Positions 42,783 to 51,736 of a stretch of DNA of 56,309 nt are shown piece by piece. How positions within the stretch are numbered: position 1 is the first letter of the stretch; every line of letters begins with the position of its first letter. The translations under genes and the position numbers were made by a program. The notes beneath the pieces are model-generated. The model was not told the DNA's origin, searched no databases, and was given only the letters and a program-made list of their open reading frames with translations. Source of the stretch: Clostridiales bacterium Firm_07 (GTDB lineage: Bacteria; Bacillota; Clostridia; Oscillospirales; CAG-272); assembly GCA_001604005.1 (NCBI GenBank), contig LVAM01000009.1, positions 1 to 56,309 of the forward strand, given 5' to 3'.

Positions 42783-45287
42783 ATGCGCATCATGAAAACC
42801 AATCAGGGCTGGGATTTCGGTCTGGGCCCGGTGGATCTTGGAAACCGCCTGCGGGGAATCTGGGGAGACAGAAAGGTGAATCTTCCTCACGATTACATGG
42901 TCGAGAGCGACGTATACGCTGACGCACCCTCAGGCGGGGCCAGCGGTTATTACAACGCGGGTGTGGCCCATTACGCCAAAGAGATCGATATCCCGGCGGG
43001 CTGGAAAGACGACCGGGTTTTCCTGCGCCTGGACGGGGCGATGATGAACGCCACCGTCGAAGTGAACGGCAATCTGGCCTGCTTACAGCATTACGGTTAC
43101 GCACCCTTTGAAACGGACATTACCCGACTGGTGTATCCGGGGCAGCAGAACCGCGTTGTCATCACCGTGAACCCCAGCATGCAGCCCAACTCCCGCTGGT
43201 TCTCCGGCGCGGGCTTGTTCCGGGGTGTCGAATTGGTACACATGCCCAAGCTGCATATAGCCTTCGGCGGGCTGGCCGGGTATACGAAAAAGATCGAATA
43301 CAAGGCTGATGGAACGCCTGAAACTGCTTACATGCAAGTGTCTGCAGAAATCAAAAACGAATATGCCGAAAACCGCCTGGCGGAAGTGACCTTTGCCATG
43401 ATTGACGACAAGACCGGCGAAACGGTGAAAACCAGCAGGACCCTGACCCAGGTGCAGCCCATGAGCGTCGGCACAGCCTATATGACCCTGACCGTAGATG
43501 ATCCGAGGCTTTGGGATGCCGAGCATCCCAACCTGTACCGGCTGCAGGCTACCGTCAGGGATGCGGGCACTTTCAGGACCCATATTATTTCCAATGATCA
43601 GCCCACCGAGGATACGGAAAGCGTGCTGTTTGGCATTCGCACCATTGAGGCGGACGTGAAGCACGGTTTACGGATCAATGGCAAAGAAGTCAAGCTCAAA
43701 GGCGGCTGCCTGCACCACGACAACGGCCCCATCGGTGTGGTGACGGTATACGACGCAGAGGCACGCAAGGTAAAAAAACTCAAGGACGTGGGCTTCAACG
43801 CCATCCGCACCACCCACAATCCGCCATCTTCGGCCCTGATTGAGGCCTGCGACCGGTTGGGCATGTACGTGTTCGACGAGGCTTTCGACGCCTGGGGCAT
43901 GGGCAAGCAGCCCGGCGACTACAACCAGTATTTCGCCACTGACTGGGAAAAGGATCTGACCGCCTTTGTGAAGCGCGACCGCTGTCATCCCTGTGTGACG
44001 ATCTGGTCCACCGGCAATGAGATCACCGAGCGCGGCGGCCTGAACGACGGCTATGTGTGGGCGGTCAGGCTGGCCGAAACCGTCCGTGCCCTCGATCCCA
44101 GCCGTCCCGTCTCCAACGGCATCTGCTCCTTCTGGAACGGGCTGGATGATTTCATCATGGCCGAGCAGATGAAAAAGCGGATGGAAAGCCTTTCCGGCGG
44201 CCTGCAGAACGCTGATATCGGCGGCAAGAAGGATTTGCTGTGGGAGCAGTACACCGAGGGCTTTGCCAACGGCCTGGACGTGGTGGGCTACAACTACCTG
44301 GAGGGCAAATACGAGCAGGATCACGCATTGTTCCCCGAGCGGGTGATCCTGGGCAGCGAAAACTATCCCAAGGAAATTGGCATGCACTGGCCTATGATCG
44401 AAAAGACTCCCTGGATCATCGGCGATTTCACGTGGACGGCCTGGGATTACATCGGCGAAGCAGGCATCGGCAAGGCTACCTTCTATGAACCCGGCGACCC
44501 CAACATCGGCAACCCATGGGGCGCGCCTTCGCCCTTCCCCTGGCGCACTGCCAACGACGCGGACTTTGACGTGACCGGCCAGATTCGTCCCCAGGGCGTC
44601 TATCGCCGCATCGTGTGGGGCAGCCGGGAAACCGGCCTGTTCAGCTATGACCCCGCGGTGATCGGCAAGGTGGAAACATTGTCCAGCTGGGGTTTCCCCG
44701 GCGTATGGCAGCGCTGGAACTGGCAGGGCCAGGAAGGCAAGCCCGTGGACATCGCTGTGTTCAGCAGCGCGGAGGAAGTGGAGCTCTTTATGAACGGAGT
44801 CAGCATTGGCCGCAAAAAGGCCGGCGAAGCGCTGATCCACGATATGCCGCTCACTTTCCTGTTCCGGGCGGAATACCAGCCCGGCGCAGTGGAAGCAGTA
44901 AGCTATACGAACGGCAAAGAGGTTTCCCGCACAAGGCTTGCAACCACGGGAAAGCCCGCTGCCATCCGCCTGACCGCCGAAACGGAAGCAATGACCGCCG
45001 ACGGGGTATCCCTGTGCTATGTGAACGCGGAGCTGATTGATCAGGATGGAAACGTGGTACCCGACGCCGACGCGCTTTTGAAAGCCGAAGTCACCGGCGC
45101 GGCGGAGCTGCTGGGTTTTGGCAGCGGCAATCCTATCACAGATGAGAATTACAGCAAAGGCCGGTTTACAAGTTATCAGGGCAAAGCGCTGGCGGTGCTG
45201 CGCGCGGGCTGTGAAGCGGGCGAAGCAAGGCTGACCGTGTCCGCCGATGGTTTGGGCAAGGCTGAAATCTGCCTGCAAGTGAAATAA
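42783..45287 (+). CDS. GH2 glycosidase (beta-galactosidase-like) with C-terminal DUF4982/Ig-like domains
   Basis: 834 residues, cytoplasmic. Sugar-binding jelly roll (1-180), Ig-like (to about 280), TIM barrel with acid/base E413 in TIWSTGNEIT and nucleophile E526 in ILGSENYP, then DUF4982-like (YDPAVIGKVETLSSWGFPGVWQRW, about 615-700) and a C-terminal Ig-like domain. Typical activities: beta-galactosidase or beta-glucuronidase. The R-x-SHxPP-type barrel opening reads IRTTHNPPS. AAGGAG before ATG 42783. Part of the long operon. Confidence 0.93.
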   Translation: MRIMKTNQGWDFGLGPVDLGNRLRGIWGDRKVNLPHDYMVESDVYADAPSGGASGYYNAGVAHYAKEIDIPAGWKDDRVFLRLDGAMMNATVEVNGNLACLQHYGYAPFETDITRLVYPGQQNRVVITVNPSMQPNSRWFSGAGLFRGVELVHMPKLHIAFGGLAGYTKKIEYKADGTPETAYMQVSAEIKNEYAENRLAEVTFAMIDDKTGETVKTSRTLTQVQPMSVGTAYMTLTVDDPRLWDAEHPNLYRLQATVRDAGTFRTHIISNDQPTEDTESVLFGIRTIEADVKHGLRINGKEVKLKGGCLHHDNGPIGVVTVYDAEARKVKKLKDVGFNAIRTTHNPPSSALIEACDRLGMYVFDEAFDAWGMGKQPGDYNQYFATDWEKDLTAFVKRDRCHPCVTIWSTGNEITERGGLNDGYVWAVRLAETVRALDPSRPVSNGICSFWNGLDDFIMAEQMKKRMESLSGGLQNADIGGKKDLLWEQYTEGFANGLDVVGYNYLEGKYEQDHALFPERVILGSENYPKEIGMHWPMIEKTPWIIGDFTWTAWDYIGEAGIGKATFYEPGDPNIGNPWGAPSPFPWRTANDADFDVTGQIRPQGVYRRIVWGSRETGLFSYDPAVIGKVETLSSWGFPGVWQRWNWQGQEGKPVDIAVFSSAEEVELFMNGVSIGRKKAGEALIHDMPLTFLFRAEYQPGAVEAVSYTNGKEVSRTRLATTGKPAAIRLTAETEAMTADGVSLCYVNAELIDQDGNVVPDADALLKAEVTGAAELLGFGSGNPITDENYSKGRFTSYQGKALAVLRAGCEAGEARLTVSADGLGKAEICLQVK

Positions 45288-45307
45288 AAAATAGGAGCGT
45301 GACGGGT

Positions 45308-48286
45308 ATGCGTACAATTATTCCTTTCTGTAACGATTGGTTGTTCACCAAACCGGGTGAGGATCGCGTGCCCGTCACGCTGCCCCATACCTGGAACAAT
45401 CTGGACGGCCAGGACGGCGGCGGGGACTACTGGCGGGGCGAATGCGTGTATGAAAAGACCTTTGCTGCGCCGGACAGGAAAAAGGATGAAGAAGTTTATC
45501 TGGAATTTGACGGTGTATCCGCTTCTGCCAAGGTATCGCTGAACGATCATTTTGTCGGGGAGCATCACGGGGGTTACAGCCGGTTCCGGTTCAATATCAC
45601 GGCATATCTGAATGCTGGCGAAAACCGTCTGGCCGTCGCCGTCAGCAACGCCGCCTGCGATACCGTGTATCCCCAGAACGCTGATTTTACATTCTACGGC
45701 GGCATCTACCGGGCGGTCCGGCTGATTGTGCTGCCGAAAGTCCATTTTGACATGGATACTTTGGGCGGCTGCGGCATCCGGGTAACGCCCAAGGTGCTGG
45801 ATGACGGGGCCGCTGACGTGCGGGTTTCCGCCCGCGCCACCGGCGGTCAGGCCGTGTTTGACTTGAATGGGGAAACACTGACAGGGAACGAAGTCACCTT
45901 CCGTGTGGAAGAACCCATCCTGTGGCAGGGCCGGAAGAATCCCCATCTGTACACGCTGAAAGCCTGTCTGTACGACGGCGATACACTGTGCGATTCTCTT
46001 GACATCCTCTTCGGCATCCGTACCTTCCGCATCGACCCTGATGAAGGGTTTATCCTGAACGGCGAAAGCTATCCCCTGCGGGGCGTGGCCATGCACCAGG
46101 ACTGGCTTGGCAAGGGGAATGCCATCACAGAAGCAGACATGGAAGAAAGCATGCGCCATGTGTACGATATGGGCGCTACCACCGTGCGCCTGGCCCATTA
46201 TCAGCATGATCAGCATACCTATGATCTGTGCGACAAGCTGGGGATCGTGGTGTGGACGGAAATCCCTTACATCAGCGAGCATCTGGACAACGCGCGGGAC
46301 AATGCCCTGAGCCAGATGCGGGAACTGATTGAACAGAACTACAACCATCCGTCCATCGTGGTGTGGGGCCTGAGCAATGAAATCACCATGGCCCGCGGTG
46401 ACCAGGAAACCCTGGTGCCCTTCCACCAAAAACTGAATGAACTGTGCCACCAGATGGACGCTACCCGCCTCACCACGATGGCATGTATTTCACCCCTGCC
46501 GACGGATCATCCGCTGCTGGACGTACCGGATGTGCTGAGCTATAACCACTATTTCGGCTGGTACGGCGGACGCCTGGAGGATAACGGTCCCTGGTTCGAT
46601 CGTTTCCATGCCCTGCATCCCAATCTGCCCGTGGGCGTATCGGAATACGGCTGCGAAAACAGCTTATGGCATGCCTCGCACCCTGAACCCGGCGATTACA
46701 GCAACGAATACCAGATGATCTACCACGAAAGCCTGATCAAGCAGCTGTATTCCCGGAAATACCTGTGGGCCACCCACGTGTGGAACATGTTCGACTTCGC
46801 CGCCGATGCCCGGGAAGAGGGCGGAACCAAGGGCCGCAACAACAAAGGGCTGGTGACCTTTGACCGAAAGACCCGCAAGGATGCTTTCTATGCTTACCAG
46901 GCCTGGCTGACGGATGAACCCATGCTGCATCTGTGCGGTAAGGAGTTTGTGAACCGGGACGGGAGCACCACGGAATTTGTGGTATACAGCAATCTGCCGG
47001 AGGTGACGCTGACGGTGGACGGAGCGGAATACAAAAAGCAGGCGGAGGATCATTTCTTCCATTTCACCGTACCGCAGCCGGAAGAAACCTACACCGTTAC
47101 CGCGTCCGCGGGCGGTTTGTCCGAGCAGGCACAGTTTACTCATGTTGCTCAGCCCGATCCCGCCTATCGCTTCCAGCAGGGCACAGTGCTCAACTGGTTT
47201 GATATTGACACGCCGGACGGGTTCTATTCCGTGAAAGACCTGCTGAAGGACATATCCCAGTCGCATGACGCCGCGGCGTTGGTGCAGCCCTTCCTGGCTG
47301 AAATGATGGCAGCCCGGGCCGCGAAAGCTGCGCAGAAGGAACAGGAAACCGGACGGGAAACAGTGAAAAGCGGCGAGGGTATGAGCGCCGAGGACCGCAG
47401 ACGGACGACGATGCAGTTCAGCCTTCTGCAGCTCATCCGTATGGGCGCCCCGGACATGCCCAAAGAGCGTATCATCGCAATCAATAAGCAGCTGAATCAG
47501 ATCCCCAAATATGTGCCGCCCAAGGACATGGACATGGAGCAGGCGGAAAAAGATGCTCACCATGAAAACGCCTACGAACTGGACGAGCGGTTTGTCATCC
47601 GGGACGGGAAGCGCCATCCATTTGCAGTCATCTGCCCCGGCGGCGGCTATACCATGGTGTGCAGTTACATCGAGGGTGTGCCCTACGCCAGGAAGCTGAA
47701 TGCCATGGGCATTTCTGCCTTCATCGTGTATTACCGGGTGAAGGACAAGGCCCGCTTCCCCGCGCCCCAGGACGATCTGGCCCGGGCTGTGCGGGACATC
47801 TTCACGAAAGCAGATGAATACCTGCTGGACACTGCCCACTGGTCCGTGTGGGGCTCATCCGCAGGCGGACACCTGGCAGCCAGCTTCGGTACCGCCAATA
47901 TGGGCTATCCCCATTACGATCTGCCCAAGCCGGAAGCGCTGGTGCTGACCTATCCCGTCATCAGCATGCGCCCGGACCTGACCGAGCAGCAAACCCATAA
48001 TATGCTGCTGGGCGATCCCGCCGATGCATCCATGGAAGCCTTTGCCAGCGTGGACGAGCAGGTGAACGCCGACTATCCGCCTACCTACATCTGGTGCGGC
48101 GACACGGACAAAGTCGTAAAGCCAGACAACACCCGACGCATGGCGGAAGCTCTTGAAAAAGCAGGGATTCCGTGTCAGTGCGAAATCTTCTCCGGCGTAG
48201 ATCACGGTGTCGGCCCCGGCACGGAGACTGCCGCGGAAGGGTGGATCGACCACGCGGTGGCCTTCTGGAAGCAGCAGATGAAATAA
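45308..48286 (+). CDS. GH2 glycosidase fused to a C-terminal alpha/beta-hydrolase esterase
   Basis: 992 residues in one frame. Residues 1 to about 560 are a GH2 enzyme: jelly roll, Ig-like, TIM barrel with acid/base E358 in VVWGLSNEI and nucleophile E446 in GVSEYGCE. An Ig-like piece and a linker rich in Ala, Glu and Lys (about 560-760) lead to an acetyl/feruloyl-esterase-like domain (about 765-992) with oxyanion CPGGGY, nucleophile S851 in GSSAGG, D934 in CGDTDKVV and H966 in GVDHGVG, a full triad. One protein may thus cut both glycosidic and ester bonds. ATG 45308 has AGGAG 10 nt before; GTG 45299 lies almost on it. No signal peptide. The junction is uninterrupted, so it is not an artefact of a frameshift between neighbours. 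Confidence 0.9.
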   Translation: MRTIIPFCNDWLFTKPGEDRVPVTLPHTWNNLDGQDGGGDYWRGECVYEKTFAAPDRKKDEEVYLEFDGVSASAKVSLNDHFVGEHHGGYSRFRFNITAYLNAGENRLAVAVSNAACDTVYPQNADFTFYGGIYRAVRLIVLPKVHFDMDTLGGCGIRVTPKVLDDGAADVRVSARATGGQAVFDLNGETLTGNEVTFRVEEPILWQGRKNPHLYTLKACLYDGDTLCDSLDILFGIRTFRIDPDEGFILNGESYPLRGVAMHQDWLGKGNAITEADMEESMRHVYDMGATTVRLAHYQHDQHTYDLCDKLGIVVWTEIPYISEHLDNARDNALSQMRELIEQNYNHPSIVVWGLSNEITMARGDQETLVPFHQKLNELCHQMDATRLTTMACISPLPTDHPLLDVPDVLSYNHYFGWYGGRLEDNGPWFDRFHALHPNLPVGVSEYGCENSLWHASHPEPGDYSNEYQMIYHESLIKQLYSRKYLWATHVWNMFDFAADAREEGGTKGRNNKGLVTFDRKTRKDAFYAYQAWLTDEPMLHLCGKEFVNRDGSTTEFVVYSNLPEVTLTVDGAEYKKQAEDHFFHFTVPQPEETYTVTASAGGLSEQAQFTHVAQPDPAYRFQQGTVLNWFDIDTPDGFYSVKDLLKDISQSHDAAALVQPFLAEMMAARAAKAAQKEQETGRETVKSGEGMSAEDRRRTTMQFSLLQLIRMGAPDMPKERIIAINKQLNQIPKYVPPKDMDMEQAEKDAHHENAYELDERFVIRDGKRHPFAVICPGGGYTMVCSYIEGVPYARKLNAMGISAFIVYYRVKDKARFPAPQDDLARAVRDIFTKADEYLLDTAHWSVWGSSAGGHLAASFGTANMGYPHYDLPKPEALVLTYPVISMRPDLTEQQTHNMLLGDPADASMEAFASVDEQVNADYPPTYIWCGDTDKVVKPDNTRRMAEALEKAGIPCQCEIFSGVDHGVGPGTETAAEGWIDHAVAFWKQQMK

Positions 48287-48335
48287 AAGAGAGTTTTCAT
48301 GCAATTGAACAAGGATATAAATCGAGGTGAGAGAA

Positions 48336-49016
48336 ATGACTGAACGGGAACAAATTACCGAGGAAGTGCGCTGCCAACTCATACAGGAAATGATGGCGAA
48401 TTTCAATCATGAGAAGGAAAGAAAGCTGGCGAATTTTCGCAGTCAAAACGCTTACGTTCAAAAAGGACAAATCCTGTTTACCGGTTCTTCCCTGATGGAA
48501 CAATTTCCTGTCGCTGAATTCTGCCTGAACGAAGGCCTGCCCATCGTATACAACCGGGGCATCGGCGGCTATACAACGGACGAGTTTTTGACGGCAATCG
48601 GCCCGATGCTGCTGGACCTGGAGCCGGCCAGGCTGTTTATCAACATCGGCACCAATGATATCCGCGAAATGCCGGAGGGAGAGAACTGGTTTTCGCATCT
48701 GTCCGTCAATTACAGGAAAATCTGTGAAATCATCCGGGAAAAACTTCCGGAAACCATCGTTTATATGATGGCCTATTATCCCGTCAATCCCCATCGGAAC
48801 AGCCCGGCGCTGCGGGTGCGTACCAACGAGGCTGTTGCCCGCGCCAATGAAATGGTCTGCGCGATGGCAAAGGAGTTTGGTTTTCAGTATATCGATGTAA
48901 ACGATGGCCTGAAGGACGAACAGGGAAATCTGCTAATCGAGCATACCCAGGATGGCATTCATTTTGATGCCGCCGCGTATCGCACGGTGTTTGAACGATT
49001 GAAGCAATATCTGTAA
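48336..49016 (+). CDS. SGNH/GDSL-type esterase
   Basis: 226 residues, cytoplasmic. Block I ILFTGSSLMEQ (S52 takes the place of the GDSL serine), block II NRGIGGYTT, block III INIGTNDI, block V DGIHFD with catalytic Asp-His. Such enzymes remove acetyl or other acyl groups from sugars. ATG 48336 is chosen with GAGGTGA 6 nt before; GTG 48327 overlaps that site. Its codons are visibly AT-richer than those of the rhamnose genes next door. Together with the fused esterase and the 25963 protein it points to an acylated substrate. Confidence 0.88.
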   Translation: MTEREQITEEVRCQLIQEMMANFNHEKERKLANFRSQNAYVQKGQILFTGSSLMEQFPVAEFCLNEGLPIVYNRGIGGYTTDEFLTAIGPMLLDLEPARLFINIGTNDIREMPEGENWFSHLSVNYRKICEIIREKLPETIVYMMAYYPVNPHRNSPALRVRTNEAVARANEMVCAMAKEFGFQYIDVNDGLKDEQGNLLIEHTQDGIHFDAAAYRTVFERLKQYL

Positions 49017-49025
49017 GGTGGTTTT

Positions 49026-50306
49026 ATGAAGTATTATCTTGCGATTGACATCGGTGCTTCTTCCGGCAGGCACATCGTGGGCTGGCGGGAAAACGGAGAA
49101 CTGCAAACGAAGGAGGTTTACCGCTTTCCCAACGGTGTGAAAGAACAGGACGGACACCTGACCTGGGACGTTGACGCCTTGGAAAGCCACGTGCGGGCGG
49201 GCATCGAGGAAGCGTTAAAGCTGTATCCCCACATTGAAAGCCTGTCCGTCGATACCTGGGGCGTGGACTACGTGCTGCTGAATGGGGAGCAGCCCATCCT
49301 GCCCTGCTACGCCTACCGGGACGGGCGCACCGAAGCGGTCATTGAAAAGGTCCATGAAAAAATGCCCTTTGCGGAGCTGTACCGCCGCACGGGCATTCAG
49401 TTCCAGCCCTTCAACACCATCTATCAGCTGTATGCCGACAAGCTGGCCGGGCGGCTGGCGCAGGCCACCGATTTTCTGCTGATCCCCGAATACCTGATGT
49501 ACCGCCTTTGCGGCGTCAAGAGCCACGAATACACCAACGCCACCACCGGCGGCATGGTGAGTGCGGAGACGGGAGAATACGACGCGGAGATCTTCGAAGC
49601 GCTGGATTTGCCAAAGCAATTATTCCAGCCTCTGCAGCAGCCGGGCACGGTGATCGGCGAGTACAAGGGCATCCGCGTGATGCTCTGCGCCACCCACGAT
49701 ACCGGCAGCGCCGTGGAGGGCATCCCCATGGAGGGGAACGAGCTCTACATTTCCTCCGGCACCTGGAGTTTGCTGGGGGTCAAGGTGCCAAAGCCCATCA
49801 CCGACGAAGGCAGCTTGGCCGCCAATTACAGCAACGAGGGCGGCGTGGGCTATACCCGTTACCAGAAGAACATCATGGGCATGTGGCTGGTGAACCGCCT
49901 GCGGGCCGAGCTGTGCCCGGATACGCCCTGGAATGAGATCACCGCTGAAGCCGAAACCAAGCATTTCGATCACCTGGTGGACGCCAACGACCCCATTTTC
50001 CTGGCCCCGGAGAGCATGAAGGCCGCCTTTGACGCCAAGCTGCCCCATCCTCCCAAGTGCGTGGGTGGGTATTTCCGCTGTGCCTATCGCTCTTTGGCCC
50101 AGGGCTACCGGCAGGCCATCGAGGAGATCGAGCGCAACACCGGCAAAACCTACGAAAAGCTCTATATCGTGGGTGGCGGCGCGAAAAACCAGTTTCTGAA
50201 TAAGCTGACCGAGGAGGCCGCCGGCAAGCAGGTCATCGCCCTGCCCATCGAGGCCACGGCCATCGGCAATCTGATGATCCAGATGAAGGAGGACACCGCA
50301 TGTTAG
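49026..50306 (+). CDS. rhaB: Rhamnulokinase (FGGY family), short C-terminus
   Basis: 426 residues. FGGY kinase opening AIDIGASSGRHIVGW, SVDTWGVDYVLL, QFQPFNTIYQL, THDTGSAVEGIP, SSGTWSLLGV and VGGGAKNQFLNKLT all match RhaB, which phosphorylates L-rhamnulose at O1. The family is usually 460-490 residues; here it stops just after the conserved ATAIGNLMIQ, so the last helices are missing. The stop overlaps the next start by 7 nt, allowing coupled translation. AAGGTGG before ATG 49026. Strong preference for C- and G-ending codons. Confidence 0.92.
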   Translation: MKYYLAIDIGASSGRHIVGWRENGELQTKEVYRFPNGVKEQDGHLTWDVDALESHVRAGIEEALKLYPHIESLSVDTWGVDYVLLNGEQPILPCYAYRDGRTEAVIEKVHEKMPFAELYRRTGIQFQPFNTIYQLYADKLAGRLAQATDFLLIPEYLMYRLCGVKSHEYTNATTGGMVSAETGEYDAEIFEALDLPKQLFQPLQQPGTVIGEYKGIRVMLCATHDTGSAVEGIPMEGNELYISSGTWSLLGVKVPKPITDEGSLAANYSNEGGVGYTRYQKNIMGMWLVNRLRAELCPDTPWNEITAEAETKHFDHLVDANDPIFLAPESMKAAFDAKLPHPPKCVGGYFRCAYRSLAQGYRQAIEEIERNTGKTYEKLYIVGGGAKNQFLNKLTEEAAGKQVIALPIEATAIGNLMIQMKEDTAC

Positions 50307-51724
50307 TCAACACCAAAGCGAAGATCGGCGTGTTCGCCATCGCACTGGGGGCATACCTGCCCCAGTTTCCCAGCCTGGTGCCCGAGTTTGAGGGCCAGTA
50401 CAAGGAATTCAAAAAGCTGATCCCGGATTCCGTGGAGCTCATCGACGGCGGCATCGTGACTACCAAGGAAAAGGCCATGGAGGCGGGCGACAAATTCCGC
50501 GCCGCGGACGTGGACTTGGTAATCCTGCAGCTGCTGACCTACGCCACCAGCTACAACATGCTGCCCGCCGTGCGGGATCTGGATGTGCCCGTGGTGCTGG
50601 TGAACGTGCAGAAGAAAAAGGCCCCGGATTACGCCACCACCGACACCCCCACCTGGCTGGGCGAGCTCTACGCCTGCGGAGCCGTGGGCGAGATGGTGGC
50701 CGACCTGGAGCGTGCCGGCAAACGCCATGCGGTGATCACCGGTGTCGTCGAGGGCGGCGACCCCGAGGTGGAGCGCGAGATCGCCGACTGGTGCAAGGCC
50801 GCCCAGGTGCGCCGCCGCTTCCGGGACACCAACATCGCCCAGATCGGCCGGCCCTATCCCGGCATGATGGATCTGTACATCGACGAAACCAACCTGTACC
50901 ACCGCATGTGGCTCTACACCAAGCAGTTTGACTGGGAAAAGATGTGGGCTATCGCCGACAACATCACCGACGAAAACGCCATTCGTTTGAAGGCGCAGGA
51001 CATCCTGGACACCTTCGACATCGAGGGTGGCGCGACGGTGGAGACTGTGTGGGACATGGCGAAATACGTGGTCGCCTTTGAGCAGTGGTGCAAGGATGAG
51101 CAACTGGGCTTCGTAGCCTCCCACTATGACGGCTTCGCCCAGGGCATCGCGGGAAAACTGGACAGCATGCTGATCCCAGCCTTCTCCATGCTCATCAAGC
51201 AAGGCACCGCCTGCGCCGTGGAGGGTGATATCAAGGTGGCCATGGCCATGGGCATCCTGAAGGTCATCGCCGGCACCGGCCAGCTGAGCGAGATGTACTC
51301 CATCGACTTCAACGAGGACATCTGCATCATCGGCCACAGCGGCTCCGGCGACGCGGACATCAGCCAGGCAAAGAAGCCCACCATGAAGATCGTACCGGTG
51401 TTCCACGGCAAGACCGGCGGCGGGTATCTGACCCAGTTCTATCCGCCCACCAACAGCCCCATCACCTTCCTGGGCATCACCCAGGACAAGGACGGCCGCT
51501 TCAAGTTTGTGGTGGCGGAGGGCGTCAATGAGGAAGGCCCCATCTTCATGTTTGGGGACACCAACATGCGGATGCGCTTCACCTGCGGGGCCCGGGATTT
51601 CTGCAACCGGTGGAGCGAGGCCGGCCCCACTCACCACATGGCCGCGGCCGTGGGCCGTCACATCGACACCATCCTGAAGGTCGCCAAGATCTTCAACGTG
51701 CCCGTGGACATCATCACGAGATAA
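50300..51724 (+). CDS. L-fucose/L-arabinose isomerase-fold protein, predicted L-rhamnose isomerase
   Basis: 474 residues. The sequence fits the fucose/arabinose isomerase fold (VFAIALGAYLPQFPSL opening, DLVILQLLTYATSYNMLPAVRDLDVPVVLVNVQ, CAVEGDIKVAMAMGILK, IIGHSGSGDADIS), not the TIM-barrel RhaA or RhaI. Placed exactly between rhamnulokinase and rhamnulose-1-phosphate aldolase and starting inside rhaB, it is the only candidate for the aldose-ketose step of L-rhamnose breakdown here. Function is inferred from position; fucose or arabinose isomerase activity cannot be excluded. Same GC-rich codon choice as rhaB and rhaD. Confidence 0.8.
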   Translation: MLVNTKAKIGVFAIALGAYLPQFPSLVPEFEGQYKEFKKLIPDSVELIDGGIVTTKEKAMEAGDKFRAADVDLVILQLLTYATSYNMLPAVRDLDVPVVLVNVQKKKAPDYATTDTPTWLGELYACGAVGEMVADLERAGKRHAVITGVVEGGDPEVEREIADWCKAAQVRRRFRDTNIAQIGRPYPGMMDLYIDETNLYHRMWLYTKQFDWEKMWAIADNITDENAIRLKAQDILDTFDIEGGATVETVWDMAKYVVAFEQWCKDEQLGFVASHYDGFAQGIAGKLDSMLIPAFSMLIKQGTACAVEGDIKVAMAMGILKVIAGTGQLSEMYSIDFNEDICIIGHSGSGDADISQAKKPTMKIVPVFHGKTGGGYLTQFYPPTNSPITFLGITQDKDGRFKFVVAEGVNEEGPIFMFGDTNMRMRFTCGARDFCNRWSEAGPTHHMAAAVGRHIDTILKVAKIFNVPVDIITR

Positions 51725-51736
51725 GGAGAACACAAC

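Noticed and set aside
50300-51724. Naming the isomerase rhaA
   Set aside because: The fold signature is of the fucose/arabinose isomerase group, not the RhaA TIM barrel; only the role is inferred.
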